From: Porphyra umbilicalis
Lineage: Eukaryota; Rhodophyta; Bangiophyceae; Bangiales; Bangiaceae
NCBI GenBank assembly: GCA_002049455.2
Contig: KV918792.1
Coordinates: forward strand, 124,001 to 188,000
Direction of reading: 5' to 3'
DNA length: 64,000 nucleotides
Within the stretch, counting starts at the first letter, position 1; every line of letters begins with the position of its first letter. The position numbers and the translations under genes are program-made. Below the pieces are notes generated by a model. That model made no database searches. It saw only the letters and a program-made list of their open reading frames with translations, and had not been told where the DNA came from. Shown here in pieces: positions 46,301-57,892 of this stretch.

Positions 46301-47249
46301 TCTTCTTCTGGTCGGGTCAAGCATGGAGGCGATTAACAAAATCAAGAAGGCGCTTTGCAAGCGCTTCGAGATGAAGGACCTGGGCGAGGCCAAGGTCATC
46401 CTCGGGCTCGAGATCAGCCGTGACAAGACGTTGGGTACCCTCAAGCTGTCGCAGGGCAAGTACGCGGGACAAGTGCTCGAGAAGTTCGGTATGGCGGAGT
46501 GCAACCCGATCGCGACTCCGTTGGAGGTCGGGCTGCAGCTGGCTAAGTCGGAGAAGAGAGACGAGTCTCTTCCTTATCGCGAGGCCGTTGGAAGCCTGAT
46601 GTACCTGATGGTCGGGACGCGTCCTGATCTCGCCTTTGCGGTCGGCAAGCTAAGCCGTTTCGTGTCGGGCTACGGGAAGGAGCACTGGGCGGCTGTGAAG
46701 CGAGTCCTCCGATATGTCAAGGGGTCTGTCGACAAGGGCCTGGTCTACAACAAGTCCGCGTCGGGCATCCTCCAAGGTTTCAGCGATGCCGACTGGGCAG
46801 GTGACTACGAGACGCGGCGGTCTACGTCGGGCTTCATGTTCATCTTTGGCGGAACGGCCGTCAGCTGGGCTTCGAAGTTGCAGAAGACGGTGGCGCTATC
46901 TACCATGGAGGCGGAGTACATGGCTCTTTGCGAGGCCAGCAAGAAAGCTGTTTGGCTGGACAAGCTCATCCAACGCGTCACCATGCTCGTGACGCAGTCG
47001 GACAACTTGGTTGGGCCGGTTAACACCAAGGTCGACAACAGCGGCTGCATCGACTTCGCCAAGAATCCCGTCGAGCACATGCGCACCAAGCACATCGACA
47101 TTCGCTACCACTTTGTGCGGGATGCGATCACGACGGACAAGGTCATCCTCGAGCACTGCCCAACGGACGAGATGGCGGCAGACCCGATGACGAAGGAGCT
47201 CGCCAAGGTCAAGCACGACAAGCATGTCAAGACGATGGGGATGTGTTAA
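43323..47249 (+). pseudogene. Copia-1 gag-pol polyprotein, broken
   Basis: Fossil retrotransposon polyprotein. Parts in order: capsid-like gag starting MDGGAARMGGIKIDK, a zinc knuckle CYYCHKFGHIAHDC (near 44000), the aspartic protease region (near 44180), the GAG-pre-integrase motif LWHERLGHVS (near 44560), the integrase core with HSDFDGP and LRSDNGGEY (44755-45060), reverse transcriptase with VYVDDLLLVG (near 46290), and RNase H with DADWAGDYETRRSTSGF and STMEAEYMAL (46790-46930). The order protease-integrase-RT-RNase H defines Ty1/Copia. The frame is interrupted about twice, so this copy is dead. Confidence 0.93.
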
Positions 47250-47414
47250 CTTCAAGTACGCGCCGAAAGTATATCCGGATTTAAGTACATTTCTCCTCCA
47301 GGGCGGCCATGACGGGCGGCACCGGATTTGGGACGTCAAGATTCTAGGCGGACTTACTTCTCGACAAGTACTTCAAGGGCGGTCAGCTGTCAGGCGGCGT
47401 CAATCAAGGGGGCG

Positions 47415-47958
47415 TGTTGGAACGTCATGCTCAACGCCGCTGTAAGCCCTCCTGCTGTAAAAAGCAAAATTCAAGAAACCAGGTATTGACAGGGTTCGAA
47501 CCCCCGACTCCTGGACGCGACCCGAAGGTCACGCCTAATGAGAGTGGGAGCCTACTTCCCACTAGGCTACCCATGCGACTTCCTCGCGGTTTGGTGACCG
47601 CTGGTGCATTCGACATTTGTACCCGTGCGGTTTTGAGTGAAAATTTTGCGATTTCACATTTTTTGTTCTTGCGCTTCTGATGCTTTGATTTGCGTGGGCT
47701 TTGCTTCGATCCCTGATGCTTTGATTTGGTGAGCGTTTTGATTTAGAGTGTGAGCGGGCGCGTGCGCGGGCGAGCTGCTTGGGCTGCATGGTGGGCTTGA
47801 GTGCTCCGACTTGGACTACTTGAGGAGTGCCCTTGATGGGAAGAGGGGCGCTTTGGAGAGACAACCAACAAAGCACGTTCGCACACATACACACAAGCTC
47901 AAGCCACTCAACCACTTCACCTTGGTCTCCCATCCCCTATCCCCACTGCGTTTCAACG
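47415..47958 (+). repeat. Copia-1 3' LTR
   Basis: Same length as the 5' LTR, preceded by the purine tract and followed by AACCG. Carries the same tRNA-like segment (47481-47576, minus strand), here with an intact GGTTCGAA word. Confidence 0.93.
47481..47576 (-). other. tRNA-like segment in the Copia-1 LTR
   Basis: On the minus strand TAGCCTAGTGG resembles a tRNA A box and GGTTCGAACCC a B box, about 65 bases apart, with a stem GCGTGACC-TTCG-GGTCGCGT between. The acceptor stem does not pair and no anticodon arm is clear, so I call it tRNA-derived rather than a working gene. Confidence 0.4.
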
Positions 47959-48145
47959 AACCGGCACCGCCGGCACGCGTAGCAACGAGCCGTTCCTCAG
48001 AGGTGGTCGCTGATTCGTGACCAGCGCCCCGTCTCGGAGGGGGTGGGACGGCTCGCGGCGATGCGTGCTTTGATCTGCGAAGCCGTGACGGTCGGCTCCG
48101 TTGAGGGGGCGCAGGGGCGACGCCCATGCCGGTCGTCAACGCACG
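47959..48145 (+). repeat. 461-bp tandem repeat, right part, with AACCG target duplication
   Basis: After AACCG (47959-47963) the interrupted unit resumes (GCACCGCCGGCACGCG, CTGATTCGTGACCAGCGC) and continues until the LTR-like start at 48146. Confidence 0.75.
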
Positions 48146-48952
48146 TGTTAAGGCAGCCTGCCAAGCCCGCGCAGGTACGTCGAAGTCACCGCGGACTGCC
48201 TTGGTAAATTTCATGGCTGTGCCATTGTCATGCATCGCTGTATGTGTGTGATGTATTGACATGTTCTTGTATCTCGGGGGCCTGTCACTTTGGAGCTGAG
48301 CTCCGGGGGACTCTCGTTGGCTCCTCCAGGGGCGTCGCGATTTGTGCAGTGGTGAGAGCATGTACCTTCCAATGGAGGGAGCACTGCGTGAAAGGGAAGG
48401 GCGCCGGCAGGAAGTGGCAAGAGAGGCGCTTGGAGGGATTTAGAGCCTTGTGGCCTCGCGCTTCAGGCCGCGCTCGATTCAAGTAATGCTTTTACCCAAC
48501 AACCGCTCCCTTCACATGTTATGGGCCCAGCTGTTCCTGGTGGTAACCGTCGTCGTTTCTGCGGTCGCTGGCGAGACGACGCTGCTGGGGTCGCGGTGCG
48601 TTCCGGCGTCGGGCGGGCATGTTCTGCTCCCTTCCTCGTTAGTGCGGCGCTGGGCAGCGCCGAGGTCGTCAACATGTCAGACCACGGCGGCTTTGGCGGC
48701 CCCAGGTTTGCGCAGCTGGACGACGACTACAAGGTGTGCGCAGCTCATCAGCAAGCGCAGCTCAAGAAAGAGAAGCTCTTAGTGGCGTTCGTGACGGACC
48801 AACCGGCAGCTTCGTCCGACGACAAGAAGTCCGACCCGGTGGTCGACACGTCGGACGCCATGAGCAAGGCAGCGCTGGCGACCATCCAACTGTCTTTCAA
48901 GCCCGTGCATCTCAACATGGTCACGTCGGCGGACACGGCCAAAAGTGACAAC
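48146..48952 (+). mobile_element. Copia fragment: LTR, primer site and gag start
   Basis: A fossil piece: an LTR-like block (TGTTAAGG ... CTTCACA, 48146-48516), TGTTATGGGCCCAG primer site (48517-48530), then a gag start at 48674 reading MSDHGGFGGPRFAQLDDDYK. It closely matches the start of Copia-2, which lies 4 kb away in the opposite orientation. The rest of the element is absent. Confidence 0.75.
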
Positions 48953-49834
48953 ACGCTCAGCCCACTTCACCCAGTTGGGAGGAGGGCGAGCCAAACCGTG
49001 TTGCCGGGTAGTCCTGTCGGGGAAAACCCGCCCCGGAAGAAAACCCCGAAGCGCACACACGCACGGCGTCGACCGGAAGAAGGCGCCCCGAGCGAAAAAC
49101 ACGAGTTGTGTGACCAGAAGTTTAATTGCAAAACACGAGTTGTGTGACCGGAAGTTTACTTGCCAGCGTCGAAAGCCTCAAGGCGACACTCACGCCTTGC
49201 CCTCTCATCCCGTCTGTTCCCCTCGGACCCTCCGAAAACCCTCCTCAGACACCCCCACAGGACCCTCGGAAAACCCTTCTCAGACACCCTCACAGGACCC
49301 TTGGAAAACCCTCCTCAGAAACCCTCAAAGGACCCTCGGAAACCCCTCCCCTCAGGGCCCACTGGGCCCAAAACCTGGAGAACGGCCGAAGCTTTGCAGA
49401 CCGCCTTGAGAAGAGGCGGGAGAAGGGTGCTACGTGATACCCTCGCGGCGCCCCGGGGTCAGGGGCGCGCAGTATCATGAGTCCATAATCCAAGTTGGGT
49501 TTACACAAAACTTGGCCCTTGAGAAGGGGCCCGCTTCCGGGGGTTACGAATCCCAGGGAAGTATTGGGATTGTGGTTGTGGTTGATGAGCCACGAGGTGA
49601 TCACAAGTGGGTCGCGAACGGAACAATTTGAAATATGCGGTAGTGGGGCATACTTCCGGGGAATCTGATTCCCCGGGTTTTGGGGCCATGTGACGGACCG
49701 TCACAATTCCCCCTTCCAAAACGGTCGCCGTCCAGGCGGCGCAGAGCCAGGGGGGCGGGCCCGCACAAGTGTGGCGGGCAGGCCAGGACGGCGAGCCGCC
49801 GGACTCCCCTGTGTGGGGCCCGTGTGCTGCCCCG
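48953..49834 (+). repeat. Short tandem repeats between two Copia pieces
   Basis: A 34-bp phrase with CACGAGTTGTGTGACC is doubled at 49096-49164. A 35-bp minisatellite occupies 49225-49357: units start at 49225, 49260, 49295 and 49330 with GGACCCTCGGAAAACCCT. The remainder has inverted GGGGAATCTGATTCCCC near 49656 and no gene. Confidence 0.7.
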
Positions 49835-52800
49835 GTCATCGCCATCCCAAACGCCTCCAGCAGCGTCGCCGTGTGCCCCGGGTTGCTCAGAGTGAGCGTC
49901 TTCGCCGCACGGTCACGCATGACCTTCATGCCAATAAAGTCGTTGACCTCCTCCATGTCGCGTACTTCAAACTTCGCCGACACGAAGCGCTTGACGGCAG
50001 CAACCCCAGCCAGCTTCTCGCCCGCCACGATAAGGTCGTCGACATACACGAGAATGAAGACGCGCCCGTGCACAGGGTGGCACCACTCGTAGAGGCACGG
50101 GTCCACCTTGGACCGCACTGCACCGATCTCCTTGAGCTCCTTGTCGAGCTTGATGCCCCACAGCCGCCCAGCCTGCTTTGTCCCGTAGAGCGCCAGGTTA
50201 AGCCGACACATCTCCTCCACGCCCTCCGGCTCGATACCGTCAGGGAGTTTAATGTACATCTCCTTGTCCATTTTGGCGTTGAGGAAGGCTGTCTTGACGT
50301 CGACAAGGTGAACCTCCCAGCCCGTGGCTGCAGCCACAGCAAAGAGGGCCCGTGTGGTCGCCGCGTTGGGCACCGGCGCCCACGTCTCGTCAAAGTCCCG
50401 CCCCGGCACTTGGTTGAAGCCTTGGGCCACGAGTCGGGCCTTGTAGCGCGTCATCTTGCCCTCCGCGTCGTGCTTGATGTCGAACACGAATCGCGTCTTG
50501 ATGGCCTTTTGCTTCTTGTTGTTCACCTTAATCTTGGACCAGGTGCCAAGCTTCTTGTGTGCTGCCACTTCTTCCTTGATGGCCTGCTTCCACCGCGGCC
50601 AATCAGGACGAGCACGCGCCTCCTTCTCGTTCACAGGGGGCTTGTGCAGGTCGCAACCCGCTTCAGCCGAGGACTTGGTACCGCTTGCCAGGTACGCCTT
50701 GGGTTCCTTCTCCCACCATGTTACCTTGGGAGCTGGCTTTCGTTTCGAGCGACGAGGCCCAGGTGCGGCGCTGTCACAGGTAGCAGGTCCTTGACCGACC
50801 GCCGGTATCGAGCCGTCGGGGCCGTCCTCGTCTTCCTCCTCGCTATATTCAGAAAGGGAGGGAGCACTGCCTTCGTCATCGCTGTCGGAGGTGTCGTCGG
50901 GGGCATACTCGTCCTCTCGCCCGCGTTCAGCGTCGAGCATGTCCATTGCCCCTTCCGTGGCGTCCTCCTTGTCGCCGTCATAGTCCGCAGTCAGCCGGGG
51001 ACCAGCGCTTGACCCGACTGCCGACGCCTCGACCTTAGCCGGGTTCTCCTCCATCAGCACGTCTCGACGCTCAAAGACTTGGTTCGTCTCGTCCTCGAGG
51101 ATGCGGTAGGCCTTGCCACCGACCGTGTAGCCGACAAAGCGGCCGACGTCGGTCCTTGGCTCCAGCTTGCGTTGCTGCTTCTTGGGCTTGAGCGCCCACG
51201 CCCGACTCCCCCAAACGCGGAATCCCGCGACGTTGGGGCGTCGACCCGTTAGGGCCTCCAGCGGTGTTACGTCCAGCCCCGTCTTGGGGGACCGGTTGAG
51301 CACATGGACGACAGAGGCCAACGCCTCAGCCCACAGGCCTTCCTCCGCTCCGGCATCGAGCAGAGCAGCACGCACGCGCTCCATCAGCGTGCGGTTAACC
51401 CGCTCCGCTTTGCCGTTCTGCTGTGACTTGTACGGCGCTGTCATCTCCGACGTGATGCCCTTGTCCTCGTACCATGCCTTGAGGTCGTTGGTGACGTACT
51501 CCTTGGCACCGTCATGACGGACGCGCTTGACCTTGACTCCCGTCAGCGTCTCAAGCTGCTTGATACGCGTCTTGAGAACCTGCGGTGCCATCCCTTTTGT
51601 CTTGATAGGCGTTGCCGTGATGAACCCCGTGGAGTCCTCCAGCGCCGTCATAAAGTAGATGGAACCACCCAGCGACTCCGTGAGTGGGCCACCAATGTCG
51701 GTGTGCACCAGCTCGCACTTGGTCGTCGCTGTAGATGAGCGAGGGCTCGGCGCCTGAACCATCTGGCCGTCCACACACGGCACACACACAGTGCCAATGA
51801 CGCGCTTGACGTCTGCCACTGACGACGGCATGCCGTCGACCGTTGTGGCCACCCGCTTGAGGTTCTCTAACCCCATGTGGTTGAACCGACGGTGCCACAG
51901 CTCCGCCTCCCCGGCTATGCGCGTGGATGCCGCGTTAGACGACGCCTGGACCGGCGTCACCTTGAGCACATACTGCTCCAGGTCGTTCACCATGCCGACC
52001 ACCGACGCCTTGTCGAGCACCCCGCTCAAGCGTACAGCATCCCCGTCGCTAAGAATGTAGCAGGCGTTGTCGACAAACACCACCGCACCTCGATTGCGGT
52101 CGACTGCTCGAACCGACAGCAGGTTGCTAGTCAGGCCCGGAACGAGCATAGCCTCCCCGAGCACCATGCGCGTCTTGGTGTTTCCTTTGCCAACGTCCAT
52201 GGAGACGTGGCCGTGCCCCTTGATGGGCACCTTATCGCCGTTGGCCAAGGTGACCTCGGCCCCGCTTCCCGCCGTCCGGACGGTGAAGCCCTTATCCCCG
52301 GCGGCCATGTGGTTGGTTGCGCCAGAGTCGAGCACCCAGGTTGACAACCCCCGTGTGCTCCCGTGAGCCTTGCTGCTCCCGGCATTGCCGGTGGAAGCAG
52401 TGTAGGCCAGAGCGGCACCCGCGTGGGGCCCGCCGCCTTGGCCGCCTTCACGACCACCACCGCCGGGCTTGCCCTTGCCCTTGGCCTCATCCGCCTTCTT
52501 CTTGTAGCAGTCGCGCTGCATGTGCCCTTTCTTGTTGCAGTAGAAGCACACGATCGACTTCTTGTCAAACGACTTCTTGTGCGCCGCTGCAGCAAAGGCT
52601 TGTGACTTGACACTGCCAGAAGGCTTCGACGCGGCGACGGTAATGCTCCGCTGCTCCACTTTCAGCACCTTAGCCGTCACGTCCGACATGACGAGCTTGG
52701 TGTCCTTGTTCTCCAAGACCGTCCTGAGCATCCCGTACTCTGACGGAAGCCCCGACAAGACACGCAGTGCGAGCGTGTTGTCGTCCACCGGGTTTCCGAG

Positions 52801-53226
52801 CATGGCAAGCTCGTCCCGGATCATCTTGGCGCGCGACGCAAACTTGATGATGTTTTCGTCGTCGCCCTTCTTCAGGCTGCTCAGCTCGTCCATGAGCCGC
52901 AGCAGCTGCGCATTGTCACGTGCCTCGAACATGACCTTGAGCGCGTCCCACGCCTCCTTGGCCGTGTCAACCGACGTGACCGTGTTGAGATGCACGGGCT
53001 TGACCGACATCTGGATGGTCGCCAGCGCCGCCTCGTTCATGGCGTTCCACGCTTCGACCACCGGGTCGGACTTCCTGTCGTCCGAACCAGAGGCAGGGCG
53101 GTCCGTCACGACGGCCGTCCACAGCTTCTCTTTCTTGAGCTGCGCACGCTGGTACGCCGCCCACACCTTGTAATCGTCGTCCAGCTGCGCGAGCCGTGGG
53201 CCGCTAAGGCGGCCGTAGTCCGACAT
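49835..53226 (-). pseudogene. Copia-2 gag-pol, incomplete
   Basis: The gag start is the ATG at 53224-53226 (MSDYGRLSGPRLAQLDDDYK). Parts in order: gag with AWDALKVMFEARDNAQLLRL, zinc knuckle CFYCNKKGHMQRDC (near 52535), protease WVLDSGATNHM (near 52320), LWHRRFNHMG (near 51890), integrase with VHTDIGGPL and QQNGKAERVNR (51700-51400), then reverse transcriptase with TAFLNAKMDKEMYI and LVYVDDLIVAG (50290-50030). Lineages with DSGATNHM proteases are common in algae and oomycetes. Coding is lost toward its far end. Confidence 0.88.
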
Positions 53227-53369
53227 GTTGACGACAGCGGCGCAACCAAGCACCGCACTGACGACGTCGACGGCGGTATCGGCCCGCGCGACGCCGGAAC
53301 ACACCGCAACCCGAGCAACGTCGTCCGACCAGCGACCGCAGGGAAGACGACGATGACCACCAGCGACAG

Positions 53370-53383
53370 CTGGGCCCATAACC
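53370..53383 (-). promoter_or_regulatory. Copia-2 primer binding site (half initiator tRNA-Met)
   Basis: CTGGGCCCATAACC on the plus strand, next to the LTR boundary: the same 14 bases as in Copia-1 and Copia-3. Confidence 0.85.
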
Positions 53384-53882
53384 TGTGAAGCGGGAGGTAG
53401 ATAGGTGGATGCATTTGTTTACTTGGATGGCGGCTTTGGGCCCACTAGGACCGCCTGATATACCCCAGGCGACCCCTCTGCCAGTCCCAGAGACGACCCT
53501 CTCTCAGTGCTCCCCCAGGCACTTCCACTCTCCGCGTGTGCAGGGCCTGCGGCGCACCTCCCAAAGCGGAGCATGCGCCTCCCCGGTGGTAAGCCGCCCA
53601 CCGCCGCACAATCCAGTCACCACGCCACGCACAATCCCCCCCGAGCTCACCACGAGAAGGGGGGAGCTCACCAAGAGATACACAAATCAAATACAAACAA
53701 GTACAAGTCATACACAATCGAATGCCAACAAGTACACGAGCTTGAGTCACCAAGAGCCCCCGTGTAAGTATAGCACCAATGGAATTCCCGAGCAGAGCTC
53801 AAGAGTGGTCACGGCGGCGGGGTGCCAGGGGCGCGGCCGCGTGTCCGGGGCGGGCCTTTTAACCGTGTTCGGTGGGCCAACA
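53384..53882 (-). repeat. Probable Copia-2 LTR
   Basis: On the minus strand it would run from TGTTGGCCCACCG to CCGCTTCACA, next to the primer site. The inner end matches the LTR end at 48516; the outer end is inferred from the TGTTGG start seen in the other Copia LTRs. Confidence 0.5.
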
Positions 53883-54142
53883 GGGGGGGGGCGCCCAGTA
53901 TGGCGCCCCCACCCCCCCACCTAGGGGGCTGCCTTGCGGGCCCCGTCCTCTTGTGAAGAGTCGTCCAGCGGGGGAGGTGGCCCGCGGGGTGGGGCTGAGG
54001 GGGCCCGTGGGGGGCCCTTACCCGCCTTCAGGGGCTCATAAAAAGAAGGGTGGGCGGGGGACTAACGGGGCGGCCGTGTACTATCGGCCGCCACAATTCC
54101 TTCAGTCGCTCTTCGAGTTGAGAGACCCTTCCTTGACCCTCT
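53883..54142. other. Spacer with G/C-run hairpin
   Basis: GGGGGCGCC and GGCGCCCCC flank CAGTAT near 53886-53909. CATAAAAAG at 54036 could be a TATA-like element, perhaps of an LTR for the retroelement debris that follows, but no partner LTR is found. Confidence 0.4.
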
Positions 54143-56307
54143 GTGCGTCTTGCGCCCCCCCTTTTCTTTGCCATCCTTCTCGCCGCCCCCCCTACTGGGG
54201 CGCGGCGGCTATGGCTTCCTCGCGGTCCAAGGCAGTGGCGCCGACTGCGCCAGCCGGGCACTCCCCCGGCGGCGGCGGTGGCGGCCACGGCGGCACCGGC
54301 CGATGGGGCGGATGATCTTATGGAGCAAGAGCACCTTTTCGGCGGCGGGGAGTCAAGCGCCTCAACCGCTGCCGCCTTCGCGCCGGTGAAAGTTGACGGC
54401 AGGGTCAGCGTCGGCCTCCCGTGCGTCGAGTGCGGCGACGCGGTCGGCGGACAAGGACGCGGCCGCGCCCCGAACGGCGGCGGCGCGCGTGCCGCTGCCG
54501 CCCAGCCGGCCTTGCACTCCGCCGGCGGCGGCAGTGGCGGCCCCGGCGGCGCAGGAAGATGGGGGGGACGATCTCATAAAGCAGGAGTCCCTCCCGCCGG
54601 TGCCGCGCCGGGGGCGCCTCCCGGTAGTGGAAGAGGCGGAGCCCGCGGGGCTAGGGGCGTTGGTGTAGTGGACGCCCCCCCCGGCCCCCAGGCAAGTGGG
54701 TGAGTGCCGCCTGCGCACGCTTTACTGCGAGATCCCGCTGCCAAAGCAGGGCCCGGCTTGACAGCGCTGGCTGACGCGCCACCCCGTGCAGAACGAACTG
54801 CCTTCCGGGGTGGAGGCGGATCTCCTCGCCCTACCTGAGGCGGGGGACGCGCCGTGGGTGGTGCGCGCTGCCGCGCGCCTGTCCAATGCTATGGACGGGG
54901 CTACCGCCGACGGAGCGCTGCTCGTCGTGGCGTGAAAGTGGGCGTGCTCCGCTTCTCTGTACTGAGGGGATGGGGATCTCCACTTCCACCACCAGGACGC
55001 CCGCACTGAGCGTCGGGTGCGGGAGGCGTCGGGCATCGTGGTTCAAGCCGCTTAAGAGAAGAGCACCTTGGTCCACGCCTCGGCGTGCCGAGCGTACACC
55101 GTCCCGAGGCCGTCCTGGTGGTCGGCAATGCAGGTGCCCGTCGGGTTCACGGCCCGGATGCCGCGCACAGTGGCCTTCTTTGGCACTGCGCTCCGCCGGG
55201 GGGAGTCTACCCCGGCGGCGGCCATCCCCGCTACCCAGTGGGTGCTGGAGGTGGCGGGGGTGTGGTATGCCTCCGCCCGTACAAACGGATACCTCTGGCA
55301 TCTGCCCGCCGAAGTGATGGGGCGCCTGGTGGGGCTCCGCCGTGGCTGAGGGGGCGGTCCCGGACGCACATGCGAACCTCAGCGAGTTGATGTACCTCCA
55401 CCAGTCGTTGGACTGGGAGGCGGCCGGGCCCTATCTTGCCCACCGAGTTGGCGGGGAGGACGGCGAGGCGCCTCGGGCGTTTGCTCACTGTGACAAACGC
55501 CTGGTCGGCGGGCGCATTGGCCTCCTTGAGGGCCTGGATGATCTTGCCTACCCCTATGCTGCAAGGGTAACGACGACGTCGCCCGCTTCCGACTCGGGTT
55601 GGGGTGCGCCGGGGGTAAGTTCCCCTTACCAGCGTAAGCGATTCCGGGGAACTGCCGAACGCCCCCCTGCTTGTGGGGGCGCTGTCCGGCGGACCAACCG
55701 GGCGGGGGCGTTACCCAAGGGGCAGTCAGGCCGTCCGACGTTCGCCCCGCCGGGGGTCCCGTACTACCCGGCCCTGGGGGCGGGGCAGAGCCTCAGCTTA
55801 GGGTACGTCTCCTCGCAGTGCGCCCACGACCTGGCGGACACCCACCCAAGTGCGGCGGGGGCGCTTAGGGCGAACCATGGGGAGGCGATAATGGCCTCCC
55901 TGGTGGACAACCTGGCGTGGGTTTTCCAGGGGGCGGGGGCCGTACTGCGGGACTCCTCGTCCCCCCGAACTGCCCTGGCCGAGCAGGTCCTGGTGGATAC
56001 CACCCCAGAGGCCATCGGGTACCAGATGGCCTCCCGCTTGGAGGGGCACAGCCAACGGGTGGCGTCTGGGCATGCTGTGCCTTCGGCGGACGGGGGCTCC
56101 AGTCGAGGCCCGTACGCCGGGGAGCCGGCTGACTCGGCCACGGCCTACCATGGAGTCGGCTACCCCGCCGGCGCTGGGGGGTATGCCGCGGCGGGGGCGG
56201 CATCGAGTAGGGCGCCGCGTTCGTCGTGGGGGCCGGGCCTTGAGGACCGGGTGTCGGCCCAGGAGTACCCGGTGGACCCCCCAGGTTACGACCACTACGG
56301 AAGGTAA
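54143..56307 (+). pseudogene. Degraded coding region, probably retroelement gag-like
   Basis: Protein-like stretches lie on the plus strand, among them LPPVPRRGRLPVVEEAEPAG (near 54600), LARLPEAGDAPWVVR-like sequence (near 54830), AATQWVLEVAGVWYASARTN-like sequence (near 55250) and a longer stretch from 55342 to 56307. They are Pro/Gly/Ala-rich and collinear, and the region adjoins a chromovirus, so a gag-type origin is likely but unproven. It is broken in several places. No zinc knuckle or protease motif is evident. Confidence 0.35.
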
Positions 56308-56483
56308 GCCCGCGACGACCGCCCACACTCGCCGGGTAGGGAGTAGTTATCCTGGTCCGGGTAGGGTACCGGAGCGTTGAGTGATGGTCCGCCCCGCCCC
56401 TTACGATGTTTGTCCCTAGTTAGGTTGGATCTATTGTCGGGGGGGTGTGTGAGAGGTACCCCGTTCTGGGGTTTTTAGATGTA

Positions 56484-57892
56484 TTATACCCTTCTTCTCA
56501 TCGTGAGCCGGTGCTGCGCACAGTGGTGGCGGACCTTCTCAGCCGGGAGGTCCTCCACATATTGCCAGGAGTCCTCCCGGGGTCCATACCCGAACCATCT
56601 GACCTTGAGCATGAGTCGCTCCTGGTCGTCGTACCCCTGCCTGACAAAGCGGTCGCAGACAGCCTCAATCGGTTTTCTTGCCGATGAGGGGAGGGAGGGG
56701 ACCCGCCACGTGGCCAGTGCCCGTGCCAACGCCGGGCCACCCTCAGGTGGTTCAGGGGCCCGGGTGGCGTGGTTCCCATTACTGATACGGATTCCATCGC
56801 CACTTTCGATGGTAAGCCGACGCCCGTCGGTCTTTAAGATCTGGCAGGGTCCCAGTGTCTTGAAGACCAGTTTACCCCCCTGGTTCTCTGGGGAGTTCAC
56901 GAATACCTATTCTCCAATTTGGAGGGCTTCGCGGCGAGTCTTCACGCGCTCGTCGAAGGCTCGTTTGTACCGGGCCTGTGTCTTTTCCATGGTATCCCAT
57001 ATTAGGGGGATCAGGGAGTCGCGGCGCTGGAGGAAATTCTCCTTGGATCGCCCGAAGGGTACTATCTCCCCGGGGTCGGGGCCCGCTGCAAGTCGCTCGA
57101 TGGCCACGGGAGTCAGCCGTCGGGGGCATATGCACGCGTTTTGTTTCTCCGGGGTAGGGGGACTCAACCGCTTTGGAAGCAATACGCTGTTCAAGTTGTT
57201 CAGCGGCTTTGCGGTATTAGCGAAGTCTACTGTGAACCGACGGTTGACATTGCACATACCCAAGAAGCTCCTTTGTTGGGTTTGGGTCTGGGGGAAGCTG
57301 GCCTTCTTGATGGCTTTGAGGCACTTCTCGTTCACACTTAAGCGTCCTGGCCGCACTACATGGCCAAGGTATTCCACCTCGTGAGTGAAGAGGTGGCACT
57401 TCTGGGCCTTGAGGGTGACCCTCTGCTTCCCGAGTAAGGTGAGCATCGTGTCCAAGTGGGACAGGTGCGACTCGGCATCGGCGGAGAAGATGATGAGGTC
57501 GTCTAAGTAGACGAGCACATTCTGCCACTTGACTCCGGATAGGATCATGTCAAATACCCGCTGGAAAGTGGCAGGGGCATGGCACAGGCCAAACGGAAGA
57601 CGCCTACACTGGTACGTCCCACAGTGGCAAGTGAATGCCGTCTTCGGCTTATCCAACTCGGCTGAGGGGATCTGCCAGTACCCCGCGTTGCATGCAACCG
57701 TGGAGAAGAATTGGGCATCCCCTAAGGAGTCGAGGCAGTCGTCCATCCGGGGTATTGGATACGAGTCGCGTACTGTGCGCTCGTTCAACTGCCGATAGTC
57801 AATGCAGACTCGAGGACTCCCTTCGGGCATCTGAATGAGTACCACCCGGCAAGCCGATTCACTCTGGCTGGGCTCTTTAGCTTCGAGCTTGA
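56484..57892 (-). mobile_element. Ty3/Gypsy chromovirus, left part (split by Copia-3)
   Basis: Minus-strand fossil. It carries reverse transcriptase (VCIDYRQLNERT, FFSTVACNAGYWQI, RLPFGLCHAPATFQ and VYLDDLIIFS, about 57810-57490), an integrase C-terminal region (about 57100-56900) and a chromodomain (VRWFGYGPREDSWQYVEDLP, about 56610-56550), which mark the chromovirus branch. Not all expected pol parts are present; it is broken in several places. Confidence 0.85.
57888..57892 (+). repeat. Target-site duplication CTTGA, left
   Basis: CTTGA precedes the Copia-3 LTR here and recurs at 62852-62856, marking insertion into the chromovirus. Confidence 0.88.

Larger units (their letters stand above)
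42615..47958 (+). mobile_element. Ty1/Copia LTR retrotransposon (Copia-1)
   Basis: Two 544-bp LTRs (TGTTGG ... CAACA type) bound a 4.26-kb interior with primer site, gag-pol and purine tract (AAGGGGG at 47406-47412). Counting by eye, the LTRs differ at about 14 of 544 positions (about 2.6 percent), so the insertion is not recent. The coding region is broken in about two places. It sits inside a 461-bp tandem repeat. Its proteins are close to those of Copia-3, while the LTRs share only the last ~100 bp. Confidence 0.95.
49835..53882 (-). mobile_element. Ty1/Copia LTR retrotransposon (Copia-2), incomplete
   Basis: Minus-strand fossil. From right to left: LTR (53384-53882), primer site, gag, protease, integrase and reverse transcriptase; Copia-type sequence fades at about 49835, and neither RNase H nor a second LTR is seen, so it is broken. 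Protein sequence is clearly distinct from Copia-1 and Copia-3. Confidence 0.88.

Noticed and set aside
49690-51012. A 440-codon plus-strand frame
   Set aside because: It is the antisense shadow of the Copia-2 reverse transcriptase region.
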